A stretch of DNA of 64,000 nucleotides from Gorsachius magnificus (lineage: Eukaryota > Chordata > Aves > Pelecaniformes > Ardeidae). Numbering within the stretch: the first letter of the stretch is position 1; every line of letters starts with the position of its first letter. The stretch covers positions 8,602,984 through 8,666,983 of the forward strand of contig CM067082.1 in assembly GCA_034008185.1 (NCBI GenBank), read 5' to 3'. Shown here piece after piece: positions 1-11,190 of this stretch. Made by a program: the position numbers and the translations under genes. The notes under the pieces were generated by a model, which saw nothing but the letters and a program-made list of their open reading frames with translations, searched no databases and was not told the DNA's origin.

Positions 1-2485
1 AAAGTGTGACTGATGAACCCAGCCTCCATTTCACTGGCAATCTACAATATTGGCTATATATTAGTTTAAGATAAATACATTACTTAGTGTTACCTGCAGG
101 GGAGAGACGCAAATATCTGTCAATCTAAATTGCTATAAAATCTGAGTCCCAGCACACCAAGATCCAGATTCTCAAAAATTTCAGCTGCTTCAATAGTATT
201 TAGGAGCCGAACTCCCCCCTTAAGTCAAACAGTAGTGGCTGCATAAATTCAGTTGGGTATTGGACCTTTATAATCATTTCAGCAAAACTTAATCCCTTAG
301 CTGCCCAGATCACCATGGCGGCTTTAATTCTTAATTGTAGTGAGCAATTGAGCATAAATAATGAAGTGGGTACATGTTATCAGATCTGTAAGTAACTGAT
401 TCACTAAGCATGCCCTGAGAAATTGTTTTGAATAAAAGCCTTTTCCTCACCCAGGCAGCGGTGCACAGATGCCACATGAAGGAAAGTGAGCTCCCTGGGT
501 TTTATCAAGGTCAGCATGTTAAACCTCATTATTGTACAGAGAAAGTGCTGCTAGGGGAAAGATTTGGGTGTCAAAGGAAAGTGTGCAGGACTGGAGGCCT
601 GATACAAGGCCAGGAAAACCAAGAGACATCTTGCAAAGTCTTTGTAGGTCTTGAGGTCATCTTCAGATTCATGATATACTAATTCATCATGAGTTTCTTG
701 AAGCACTATCACATGGGTGAGGCATAAAATAAAAAAAAATATAAGCTAAAAGCTCAACATATCTGGTCATTAAAGTTTCAAAGGACTTTTCTGAGAGTCT
801 TGCCAACACATACATAGTGTGACAGCCTGTTCCCATCCAGTGACCAAAGCACACGTACAGTATGGATCTGTGTGTGGTACAAGTGAGCTTTTTTAGCTCA
901 AAATTAACAGTTGTCTTGCTTATGTAAGTCTGGGTCAAAATTCCCTGTTTCTGTCCTTCAGCGAGCTATTTATTAAGTCGTGCCAGAACAGGCAGGGCTT
1001 GGTCAAATACCAGCTCTGGCAATCCTATTGTAGCCCACAGAAACCACCAATCCACTTCTCCAGCCTAGTCAATGAGGAGAGTTAAGAGCTGCTATCTACT
1101 CAGAAGATGAAGATGGTTTGGGCTATGCTGCTTGTGAAATGCTTGGATTCCAGGACATCACTCTGTGGTTTACTGGCTTCTGTATCAGAAGCAATTTTAG
1201 ACCCACAGAGGCCTGATGCAGCAGCTAAGCCACTGATCCGCCTAAGAGGCAAGACCATCTCACCCATTGAACACCCAGCTTTACTTACCTTTGTCCAATA
1301 GCTCTTCACCATGTTTTCTGGGTTAGCAACTGTCCTTGCTTCTCTTCCACAGAAACACCTTTGTCAGGGAAGTCAACAGAGCATTTGTGTGTTTTGAAAT
1401 TTCACCAACACAGTTCCATCACAAGGGGCACCACTGTGGCTTCAACCACCCTAACCATTCCTCAATGGAAAACAAGTAGTCTTCCAGGAATTATCAGAGA
1501 TTAACAGGAAGGAATGGTAAAAAGACAACACAAGGCAAAAGGCAGACCAAAAATAGGCAGCAAAATAAGAGACTCCAAAATGGAAGAGGATTAGTAGCTG
1601 AGCAATGTGCAGAAAGAAGTGCCTGGGTGCAAGATGCTCCTTAACTAGCTTGATGATTCAGTCTGGATAATGAGTTATTTGTTGTTTGTTGACTCTAAAA
1701 GACTTGCATTACAGATTGTGCTGCAGATGTCATTGTCTAAGGGATTTGCTTTTGGGGAAGAAAAATGAAGTGGCAAACTACATTTATTGTTGGTAGTTAC
1801 CAGAGTTATTCCTGGAAGCAAAAAGTGTTATGAAGTTATGAGCTGGATAACAGAACTGGGTACATTTTTAATGCAGTGTTATTTTGCTTCATGTAGTAAT
1901 AGATCTGCAAATGGAAATAAAAGGGCATTGTAGTCAGAAGCTTTAAACCACATTTAATTGGGAAATGCTGAAATTATATATTGTTTTTGTAAGTTTTTCT
2001 CAGGGAAAACAGCTATTGTTATTACTAGTTTTTCCAAATGCAGAAAAATTCAGAGAATAAATAAAAATCATGGGAATGCCATAACTTCAAGGCATGCATA
2101 TTGGAATGCAACTTTCTGACATTTTAATATACTTACATATACGTACTTGGCAAAAACATGCATTTATGTGGAATTTAAAGCAAAACCACATTCTATAAAG
2201 CAGATACAAGTTTTTGGTAATGAAGGACTTCATTCTACTCTTACCAAGATCAGTTGTAAAACTACTATTAACTGTGCTAGAAGTAATATCATCCACTTTG
2301 CAAGAAGTAGGATCTGCAGTTCTGAGAAAACAGTAAAAAACCTGTTGGTTTTTGGATAAGATTATTAATGGCTGGTGACCCAGTAAAGAGGAGTAAACTG
2401 ACAAACAGAACCAGGCAAAACATAGAAAAAGAGTGAGTGGAAAACCTCCCAGAGATGCTTGAAATTAGAAGCATGATGAAAACTA
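1..2485. other. Unannotated unique sequence, no gene seen
   Basis: The only open frames are short (at most about 105 residues), rich in Cys, Ser, Phe and Leu, and overlap on both strands, as expected by chance. I recognise no interspersed repeat, splice-bounded exon or RNA gene here. Confidence 0.6.
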
Positions 2486-2576
2486 ACTTCCTTCCTTTCT
2501 TCCTTCCTTCCTTCCTTCCTTCCTTCCTTCCTTCCTTCCTTTCTTCCTTCCTTCCTTCCTTCCTACATTCCTTCCT
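2486..2576. repeat. (CTTC)n microsatellite
   Basis: About 90 bases of nearly pure CTTC/TTCC repeat. It is interrupted by single-base changes near 2496-2500, 2540-2544 and 2564-2568. The top strand is all pyrimidine up to about 2564. The open frames across it (poly Leu-Pro-Ser-Phe on one strand, Lys-Glu-Gly-Arg on the other) are translation artefacts of the repeat. Confidence 0.95.
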
Positions 2577-2801
2577 TTGTCCTGTGATACAGGAGTGTAA
2601 GGGGATGAGCAGAGTGTAAGGACAAGGTAAACAGAGAAATCTGACCTCCTGTAGCTGGCAACACCATCCAGAGGGTCTCCAAGACAAATGCTGCAGCTTA
2701 GTTATTAAAAGGGTTTGATAAATCTTGCCCAGTCATGCCTGCACTCTTCTCAAAAAAGTCACTATGAAAGTCTAGAACATGTCAGAATTCTGCAGAGCCA
2801 G

Positions 2802-3373
2802 TGTCCTGGTTTCGGCTGGGATAGAGTTAATTTTCTTCACAGAAGCTAGCATAGTGCTGTGCTTTGGATTTAGTACTAGAAGAATGTTGATAACACGCTG
2901 ATGTTTTTAGTTGTTGCCAAGTAGTGCTCAGACTGCTCAAGGACTTTTTGAGCTTCTCCTGCTCGGCCAGGTGCATAACAAGCTGGGAGCACAGCACAGC
3001 TAGGACCCAAACTGTCCAAAGAGCTATTCCATACCATATAACGTCATGCTCGGGGGGGTTGGTGGGTCGGTCGGTCGCGGGGGGAGTGATCGCTGCTCGG
3101 GTACTGACCGCTGCTCGGACGGGCTGGGCATCGGTCGGCGGGTGGTGAGCAATTGCATTGTGCATCATTCGTTTTGTATATTCTGTATATTTTGTTATCA
3201 TTCTCATTATTACTATTATTATTATTTTCTCTTATTAAACTGTCTTTATCTCAGCCCTCGGCTCTAACCTTTTTTCCTCTTCCCGATTCTCTCCCCCATC
3301 CCACTGAGGGAGGGGGGGGGAGTGAGCGAGCGGCTGCGTGGTGCTGAGTTGCCAGCCGGGTTAAACCACGACA
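2802..3373 (+). mobile_element. Solo LTR of an avian endogenous retrovirus (copy 1), with target duplication
   Basis: The element starts TGTCCTGG and ends CACGACA, so it has the TG...CA ends of an LTR. It is flanked on both sides by the same five bases, GCCAG (2797-2801 and 3374-3378). A polyadenylation signal ATTAAA lies at 3234-3239, after a short TTA-rich stretch. A G-rich segment and CpG-rich blocks occupy the middle. Copies of the same family occur at 15343-15920 (minus), 18334-18907 (minus) and 25803-26351 (plus). No gag, pol or env sequence adjoins it, so it is a solo LTR left by recombination between two LTRs. A 5-bp duplication fits the ERVL class; the family name is not certain. Confidence 0.93.
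3234..3239 (+). promoter_or_regulatory. LTR polyadenylation signal ATTAAA
   Basis: ATTAAA in the 3' part of LTR copy 1. The same hexamer is kept in copies 3 and 4 at the equivalent place, followed by ACTGT and a T-rich stretch. Confidence 0.75.
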
Positions 3374-3378
3374 GCCAG

Positions 3379-5431
3379 GAATGACACCAAGAGCTGAACA
3401 CCCTGGCTGCTAATTAGCTTGTGCATCTGCTAGCAGGTTTAGGTGGGTTCAGTTTGGCTTTCACACCTTCCCTTCCAAGTGCCTGCTCTTGGGATTTCTC
3501 CATCAAATGCCACTCATGAATATTTTTTTTGGTTTGGTTTGGGTTTTGGGTTTTCTTTGTAGTTGGTTTCCCAGTCCATGTCCAGGACTAAAATCAAGAA
3601 TAAGAATTGTCAGGCTTCATGGAATGAGATGATGTCCTGGAAGGAGGGTAAAGGAAATCTCCTCACAGCAGTGTGTTGTTGATAGGCAGCTTGTTTCTGC
3701 TACATATCCTGCCGGTGAATAACATGTTCCCTGTGAAGACTGACATGGTTTGCAGACTGTTCAGAAGGAAGCTCCACCCAAAACAGAAGGCAGTGCCAGA
3801 CCAGGAAACTTGTGAATTTATTTTCATTCCAGGCATTATTCACTAACAAGAAGATACTACATTGGTTTAAAATTGTTAATCCTCACTAACAAAAAGATAC
3901 TAGGATGGTTTAAAATTATTTATCCTATGGCCTCATCCCTTTGCAAACAAGAACAGGGATACAATTTTCAGCTGATGACTTTGCTTGCTAATGGAATATT
4001 TACCAAGTGGTACTGACCTATGGACAACTTGGCAGCACTCTTACTGGCTAAGATTTTCAACTGGCTCATATGTGTGTCCAGATAAGAAATTCACATAATC
4101 TTTTCCTCCATATCTCAAAAGTTGCTTTTGCACTGGCTTCTTAATTTTCCGTTTGTCATGTTGTTCTACTGCTTTTTGCATTGTTTATGAGAAGTTTCAG
4201 ATAATGCATTTCAGAAAAATAACTTGCTCATGCTCACTAGCAAATTTCCTTGCTAAATTAATGAACAATGTGAAGTACTAATATCTACAAATGGAAAGAC
4301 ACACACTATATATTTAAGTCATGTATTTAACTCACCTGCTCAGAATATGGCCAAGCAATAATTCACACTGTGAATTAACAATTAGACTGTTTTATTTTAT
4401 ACTGACAAGTAATTTTTTAGGGTTCTTGATAGTGCATATGGTGCTTTCATAATTTAAAGTACTTTATCTGCATTATAAAACTTTCCACAGGGAACAATAT
4501 CTCTGTGATTAAATTGTTCTAAGAATTAGTCTAATAAATGGTATGTCACAGTCTCATATTTAAAAGTTTGTGTTTGAGTTGTAATCAGTCTTTGAATCAA
4601 ACCAGAGTAGAACTGCAAATTACTAACATAGGAAAGTACCTAAGAAAGCCTGAATTTCAGTATTTATAGATTTCCCATATATATCTTTAATTAAAATTAA
4701 ACTTGATATCTAATCACAGAAAACAGCAACATGCTTTAAAATCCACATTCCTTTGTGGAAGCATATTTTCAATTTTCCAAAGAAAGAAACTCATTGGTAC
4801 ATCAAGGTAAACAATTCCATCAAAGTTAAATTATTATGGGTTTCCCTACAATATAACTGGATCTTCACTTGTCTTATGAATTTAAAGAATAATTCATAAA
4901 TTGTCATATCTTTAGATTAAGGAAGGGGCATCGTGGTTCATAGTACCTTAAATATCCATATGACACCTATTTGAGCCAAACAGAATGTTTAATGACATGG
5001 TTGGATCCTAGTCTTCCAGTGTTTTGCAGCTGGAACAGCAAGCTTTCCTCAATTCATGAATGTCTTTTCTCCTTCCAGAGGAATAACAGTTGATTCTTGC
5101 ATATTAAGCAAGGCTGAAACTGTCTAATACTTCAGTACTTTGTTAATTCAACTCTGTGCAGATCTGGGCTGAATCACAGTCTCTTTCTGGTGAAAGTCAT
5201 CTGTCTGTTACATGTGTGACACTAATAAATTATCTTGTTATCTGTCTTTGCCACTTTTGTCTTACTGAAAAGCTGCACCTGTATAGCTTGTCTCACCAGA
5301 GATTATCAGAGAATTTTTAACTAAAATATACTTCAGTGATCTTGCCCACATTTTTTTTCTGTTTATTATCAAGGTCTCTGCTACATCTTTCATGTCACAC
5401 CATCACTGAACATTTGCTTTGCATTTCCTGA
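3379..5431. other. AT-rich unique sequence, no gene seen
   Basis: No open frame over 60 codons was found here. It contains the 43-bp tandem duplication at 3841-3926. Between about 4200 and 4900 it is markedly AT-rich with many TAAT cores. Confidence 0.6.
3841..3926. repeat. 43-bp tandem duplication
   Basis: Two adjacent 43-base units, 3841-3883 and 3884-3926. Both start CACTAACAA and end with a TCCT tetramer, and they differ at only a few positions. This is a local duplication, probably by replication slippage. Confidence 0.9.
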
Positions 5432-5538
5432 GATATGATCCTGGACAACCTGCTCTAGCTGGCCCTGCCTGAACAAGGGGTTTGGACTAGATGATCTCAA
5501 GAAGATTCCTTCCAACCTTGGTTATTCTGTGATTCTGT
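5432..5538 (+). mobile_element. CR1 LINE, 3' end fragment
   Basis: It matches the CR1 3' untranslated end: the 'acaacctgctctag' segment, then a block like 'ggtttggactagatgatctc', then TTCCTTCCAACCTTGG and the terminal TATTCTGTGATTCTGT. Only the last ~100 bases are present, the usual 5'-truncated state of CR1 copies. Confidence 0.93.
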
Positions 5539-8117
5539 ACCAGACAATGCTAATATTGAAAACACTTCAGTTCCTCAGTGGTATCACATCCCACAAGTGC
5601 ACCATGAATCAGAGCTTCTAATTGTTATGCTGATTGGGGTTACAGGAGACTTGAGATTTCACTAATCAGCTTGTTACCTACCTACCTACTTTTCTTCCTG
5701 GTCACGCTGCTATGGTAGACAGTGAACTGCAATGTAATAGCCACAGCAGTACAATTGATTTTGCAGGTCCAGTCCCATGCTACTACTCTTCCCTGTAGCT
5801 GTGATCTTCACCATTCAAAACTCTGACTCATCCACTTCTTCAGAACCTTCAGCTATGTCTGTAGTTATATTTGTACTGGAGTATTTGTCATGGAGTCCAG
5901 CTTTCTGTCACCTGGGTCAGCACTGATAACAAGGTTGCCACTGAGGTCTGGAATTAAGCACAGGACCCAATAACCAGAATTTCTCTGATGTTAGACATTG
6001 TCCTGGAAATAATCATACAGCTGATCAGCCAACTACATGGCTGAACCAAGTGCATGATTAGAATATTGTAGGCTGAATTCAAGTCTCAATAACACTAGAG
6101 GAATAACTCTTGGGAAAGCAACAATGTAAATATGGACCACAAATTATGTTGTTCTGTGTATGGGGGGAGATTTAATGGACTTTTTACAACCATAGGTGAA
6201 ATTTTGTCAACATGAAAAAAACTCAAGATTATTCCATGAGCCTAGGTCTTTTCTGATTGGTGATGCCAGATGATCTGAATGGTGGTGATAATCATAGAGA
6301 GATCTGAGCCTGAAGATTAATCCCATATGAAGAAAATATTGCAGTGTTTTACAGAAATGGAATAAGTGAACAGAGTAGAATCAATACCTGGAGGCACAAG
6401 AGATGCTTCAGATTTAGTAGCATTGATTAAAGCATGATTGTTCAATATCACACACAGGGGAATCATAACTGTTTTCAGGAAGAATAAAATATTCTATGCA
6501 ATATCTGAGAAACAAGACAGGAAAAAAAAAACTATTAAAACAAATGCTAGGAATTTGCTTTTATTAGCCAGAACTTTTTACAACCAGAGTATATAATTAC
6601 AGAAGATGAGAGTGAGGGTCATGAAAGCATGTTCCTCAGCATACCATCAAATTGCAGTAGTAGCCACTGTCATTAGGCTGGGAGTCTTGGTTTTGGGTTC
6701 AAAACACAGACAGACAGTTACACACTCTGAGTTCTGCTCGTGAGTTTGACTAACTTAAGTAACTTAGGCGTGGATTTATCTTAAATACATCCTGACTTAA
6801 AAACAGATCTGTCCTAAACTCCCTCTAGAGTCAATTAGGAAAGACAGACTGAGATGTACATTGCAGACTGGCTGTCACCAGCTTTTTCTTCTTCTTTTTT
6901 TTTTTTTCTCCCTTATTTTTTCTTTCCAGTTCCTTATTTTTAGCACAATGGCTTGTATTTGGTGGTGGACTGTACTGGGACAGCTGAAGAGGCTTTAGCT
7001 CACAGCTGTCTCCTATGCTTATCTGACTGAGGTACAGAGGCACACAGCTGGCAACAGCTTTAGCACCGATTAAGAAGTTCCTGAATGACGTGTTTTATAG
7101 CAAAGTGTATGAAAAAAACCCTAACCCTGTTCTGTTTAATATGCTGGGCTACAGTCTACAGCATTTTCTCAGTCAATTCAGGAGCTGTTCATCTCTCTTT
7201 TCCAAGAAGTTGTGGCATCTACCTTAGGAAGGATGGAGAGATGGATGGTACATTATGGGAGTCTTAACATCTTTTGTCTCCTCCATTAAATGAACCTGTT
7301 GAAGTAAGATGAATCCAGGTCTCCTCCTCAGATTTCTGCATGGCACAGGCATTCCTGTGCTTTTGGATTCTTACAGATCTTCCCCTAAGAAGCACGACTT
7401 GGGTATTTCTAAGCCTCTGTGTACATCTGTCCTAGGACAAAGCTCAGCCCTTACGTATATATTGTCACAGCAGAGTTCAGAGTGCTGGAAGATACCTGAA
7501 ACCTTGGTGAGAATGATGTGTTCAAAATGTCCATTTCAGGCCTCTAACTTACATCAGCCTTTTGTAAGGGCTTCCTTTCTTCTATAACTACATAGGGAAC
7601 TTTGTCATCCCACTACGTCCTATGAACACAGCTGATGAGACCATGAAGCAGATGGGAGGAATAACCACCTCCCTCACCTTCCACATACATGAGCCTCCTT
7701 AATATCTTGGAGAGGAAGGGTAACTGTTTCTGAGCACAGCTACACAAGCAAACAGCCTAATGAAGCAGTGCTGTGATGAGCATGGGTAGGAAGCATTGTC
7801 TCTTCTCTCTCTGGTCTCTCATGCCACTGGAGGATGCATCCCTCCACACAGCCTTTCTGTATAAGAGGAAATAAAAAAACAAGGAGGAGTTACATGTTAA
7901 AAATGATCTGCTGAAAATACTTCACCAACTCTCATTTGCTCCCCGTATTTTGTTACCTCATCAAAAATAACAAGTAATCTCAGGTAATACTACCATAATA
8001 TTCTCCTAAGTGCCATGTGTAGTATTACAAAATCAAAGACAGACATATCTTAGTATTTATGTTTGAGAGCTTAGCTGTGAACCTGTCAGATTCTCTTGAA
8101 GTATTTTTGCAAGAAAA
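5539..8117. other. Unique sequence, no gene seen
   Basis: Only short chance frames. It includes a 13-T run at 6895-6907. The two vertebrate telomere-type hexamers near 7118-7130 (CCCTAACCCT) are too few to mean anything. Confidence 0.6.
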
Positions 8118-8268
8118 AATAACAATACTTAGCATTTATATAGCACAGCACTATTCGCTCCTATAGTGCTTTCAAGTTATTACCTAATCAATCCTCACAG
8201 TGTCCCTGCGCAGCAAAGATAAATTTCTATCCCCATTAGACAAATTCTCTACACTATAAGGAAATATG
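8118..8268 (-). mobile_element. MIR-type SINE fragment
   Basis: It reads like the reverse complement of the MIR 3' half: TAGCATTTATATAGCAC, then a CTTTCAAGTTATTACC block, AATCCTCACAGTGTCCCT and CTATCCCCATTAGAC. It is much diverged, in keeping with the great age of MIR copies in amniotes. Confidence 0.7.
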
Positions 8269-9293
8269 CACCCTTGAGATCTCTAGACAACTTAGCTACA
8301 CACAAAAAGTTTGGGTAAATACCCAAGGTGAAATTCTTTACTCAAAACAGTGAGAGTTTTGATACAGACATCGGTAGAGTCAGGCCTTCACGCCCGTATT
8401 CTGCATTGCTCACGTGGGAAGAGCCGACACTAACCGCACTTCTTATAGGTTCCTGTTATTATAAACTGCATCTATATAGCTAAATGAAATAGGGGTTATA
8501 GCCTGTGTAGTAGGATTAGAAGAGTGTTTAGGGTGGAGAGAGCCAAATCTTGTAAGTGCTGTTGATTGGAATGGGTTTCTGAAACGTAAACCTGCTGACA
8601 AAAGTGTGTATTGAGATGCAGCAAAAACACGTCAGGGATTATGCTGACAAGGAGGCAGTAACGACGATGTCAAAGCTCAGTGCGTGGCGCTGTTTTATCT
8701 AGGGGGACAAAAGCAGCCTGGGATAGACTTTTTCTGTTCTGCTTAAAACCAGAGATGGACCAAATCCAGCCCCAAGCTGAACATCCCTCAACTTTCCAAT
8801 AAAAACCATGTGTTTAGAACCCAGTAAAATATTCAAATTTTCTATTTTTTCTCTGACTTCTGCTAGTGCTCCAGATATTTGGAGGTCTGGACCTACATGT
8901 CTGATTTTATTTGCTGAAGAAAAGTGCAATATAGATTTTGGGGGAAAGAAAATTTGTGAAAGGCTGTTGGTATAAAGAAGAGATTTGGTATCTTTGCCTC
9001 TTTATACTTCTGGTAAAAGACTTGCCATGACAACTTGTGGACATGAGAAACATAATGCAAGTTGCATTAAGGAAATATCCAAAGTATAGACAAATGCTTT
9101 CGTTAGCATTATTGAGTTATATATACTTGAGTAGAAAAAACTGGCTGAGAACAGGACACAGTAAGAGGACTCAGACTGTTTTATATGAGACCATGAGACA
9201 GTAACAGCTTGCATCCATTCTCATTTTCCTAACCCCGTAAAACATCAACCCCGTCAGAGAATTGTTAAGGAAAGTTTGTAGGTGTGTTGCTGT
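8269..9293. other. Unique sequence, no gene seen
   Basis: Short frames only, without splice-like boundaries or recognisable composition. Confidence 0.6.
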
Positions 9294-9588
9294 CAGAATC
9301 ACAGACTCATAGAATGGTTGAGGTTGGAAGGAACCTCTGAAGGTCATCTGGTCCGACCCCCCCTGATCAAGCAGGGCCACATAGAGCCAGTTGCTAAATA
9401 CTCTGTCCAGAAGGCTTTGGTACATCTCCTAGGATGGAGATATCGTAACCTCTCTGGGCAAACTGTGCTAGTGCTCAGTCACCCTCACAGTAAAAAAAAA
9501 CCAGTTTCCTGATGTTCAGGTGGAATGTCCTGTGTTTGTGCCCACTGCTTCTAGCACTGTCACTGGGCCTCACTGAAACGAGTCTATG
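9294..9588 (-). mobile_element. CR1 LINE fragment
   Basis: On the plus strand it starts CAGAATCACAGACTCATAG and continues with the complementary CR1 3' sequence: GGTTGGAAGGAACCTCTG, GGTCATCTGGTCCGACC, CAAGCAGGGCCACATAGAGC, ACCTCTCTGGGCAA, TCACCCTCACAGTAAA. About 295 bases of the 3' region remain, in minus orientation. Confidence 0.96.
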
Positions 9589-9620
9589 TCATGGCTATAT
9601 GAAGGCTATCATAGCCATGA
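9589..9620. repeat. Inverted repeat, 10-bp perfect arms
   Basis: TCATGGCTAT (9589-9598) and its exact reverse complement ATAGCCATGA (9611-9620) with a 12-base loop. It directly follows the end of the CR1 fragment. It may be chance. Confidence 0.6.
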
Positions 9621-9649
9621 TGTGCTAAAGACATGGGCAAAACAGGATT

Positions 9650-9765
9650 TATAAGCAGATGCAATCTGTTTTATTAGACCAACCAGTATAGTTGGAAAAC
9701 ATGAGATAAACTTTTTGGTAAACAAGTCCTCCCTCAGGATTGAAATAGATCTTCACAGGCAAATA
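9650..9765. mobile_element. Old interspersed repeat fragment, family uncertain
   Basis: It contains TCTGTTTTATTAGACCAAC, AGTATAGTTGGAAAA and TCCCTCAGGATTGAAATAG. These blocks resemble a sauropsid repeat in which a 'tattagaccaac ... agttggaaaa' segment precedes an 'aagctttcg' segment. I cannot name the family or orientation with confidence. Confidence 0.4.
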
Positions 9766-11149
9766 CAAAGTTAGCTGGCTGTTATTTACCCTAGAAGTAT
9801 TGCAGTTTTTATTCCCCACGGACTGTGTTGGAGCCTGATTGAAGAAAAGCAAAGCTACAAAGACTGCCTTATATGCACAAATCTTGCCACAATCTTCCTT
9901 GAGCAGAAGCACGTAAGACTGTTGCTAATGCAGAGCAGAAAAATCAGAATGGAAAAGTGCCAAGTGTTTGACCTTTCTTGGGTTTCTTGGTCAGATTAGA
10001 ATCGATTCAGCACAATACTGCTGATTTCAATTGAGTTATGCTGAATTATACCAGCGTCACTGAAAGAATAATCTGCCCCAGAGACTACAAGAATATCTTA
10101 TCATGAAAGCCATAACTCGATTAGAAATAATCTTTTGGAGAGAGAAAGTCAACATAATTCAGATAAATATGAGGAATGAAATTGTATTTGGTTTAATAAA
10201 GGATTTATTTTTTGATTGTTCTTAAAATATACATTTAGAAAAGAAACTATCAAAGTTTGTGTAAAATACATTGGGTTTTTTGGTTTGCTTTCTTTATCAT
10301 TCAACTAATGATCAAAGTCTGTTGTTATTGTCCTGAGTACCATGGGCTCAGTTGGCTTCAGTGAGGGTCCTTCTATGAGAGGAATTTTGTCTGTCTGTAA
10401 ATTTATTACTAGTTCTGTACTGTCGAGTAGCACCAGTAGATATTGTTAGAAGGGGCTAGGTTTTTTTCAGAGAGGCAATAGTATTTCAATACTTAAGAGA
10501 ACAAAATTTTATGGAAGGTCAGGTTTTTCTCTAGGGTAGATTGGTCTGGTGTAGGACTAAAAAGGATTAAAATTTACCCAATAATTAATTGCTAAATTTA
10601 CAGGGAGTGTAAAAAGCTGAAAAAATTTTGAAGAAATCCACAAATGCTTGCAGTGTTTTGCTTGCAGTTTTACACTATTAATAACTCTACAAGAGACTAT
10701 ACTGTTATTTAAACTTCCCCATTAACTCAGAAAAATTAAATTTCATATTTTATTGATATAGGATTCTGCCAAAGATGACAAGGTTAAAAATATTATTCTA
10801 ATTGGATGAAATGAGGAGAAACTTCTTATTATAAGTTTCCAGAACTGATTTTTTCCAGTGGAGGCAAGATATTTTACTCTTCCTCTCTTTCTTCAATTTT
10901 CTAGCTTATTTCTGGAAGTTATTTTGAACAATGGAGATAACTCTGTTCATATATTTTTCCTTAGTAGTTGCAGACTTTGCACAATTGTTTGATAGGCTTT
11001 ATTTAGAAGCACATAAAACTATTTCTTCTTAAATGAAAAAAATGTGTGTGTGTTAGTTTGTAATTTCTTTGTAATTTAGATTTTGTACAATGGTCTAACC
11101 AACTTAATGTTGAAATGCACTAACTTCATATGAGGCCATTTTCCTCTAA

Positions 11150-11190
11150 AAATAGGTAAAAACATGAAATAGGTAAAAACATGAAATAGG
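11150..11190. repeat. 17-bp tandem repeat, about 2.4 copies
   Basis: The unit AAATAGGTAAAAACATG is repeated exactly at 11150-11166 and 11167-11183, followed by the partial unit AAATAGG. Confidence 0.9.

Noticed and set aside
2289..2687. 132-residue minus-strand frame
   Set aside because: Its core is a translation of the (CTTC)n microsatellite (Lys-Glu-Gly-Arg repeats).
7113..7130. Telomere-type CCCTAACCCT
   Set aside because: Fewer than two full hexamers, which is expected by chance.
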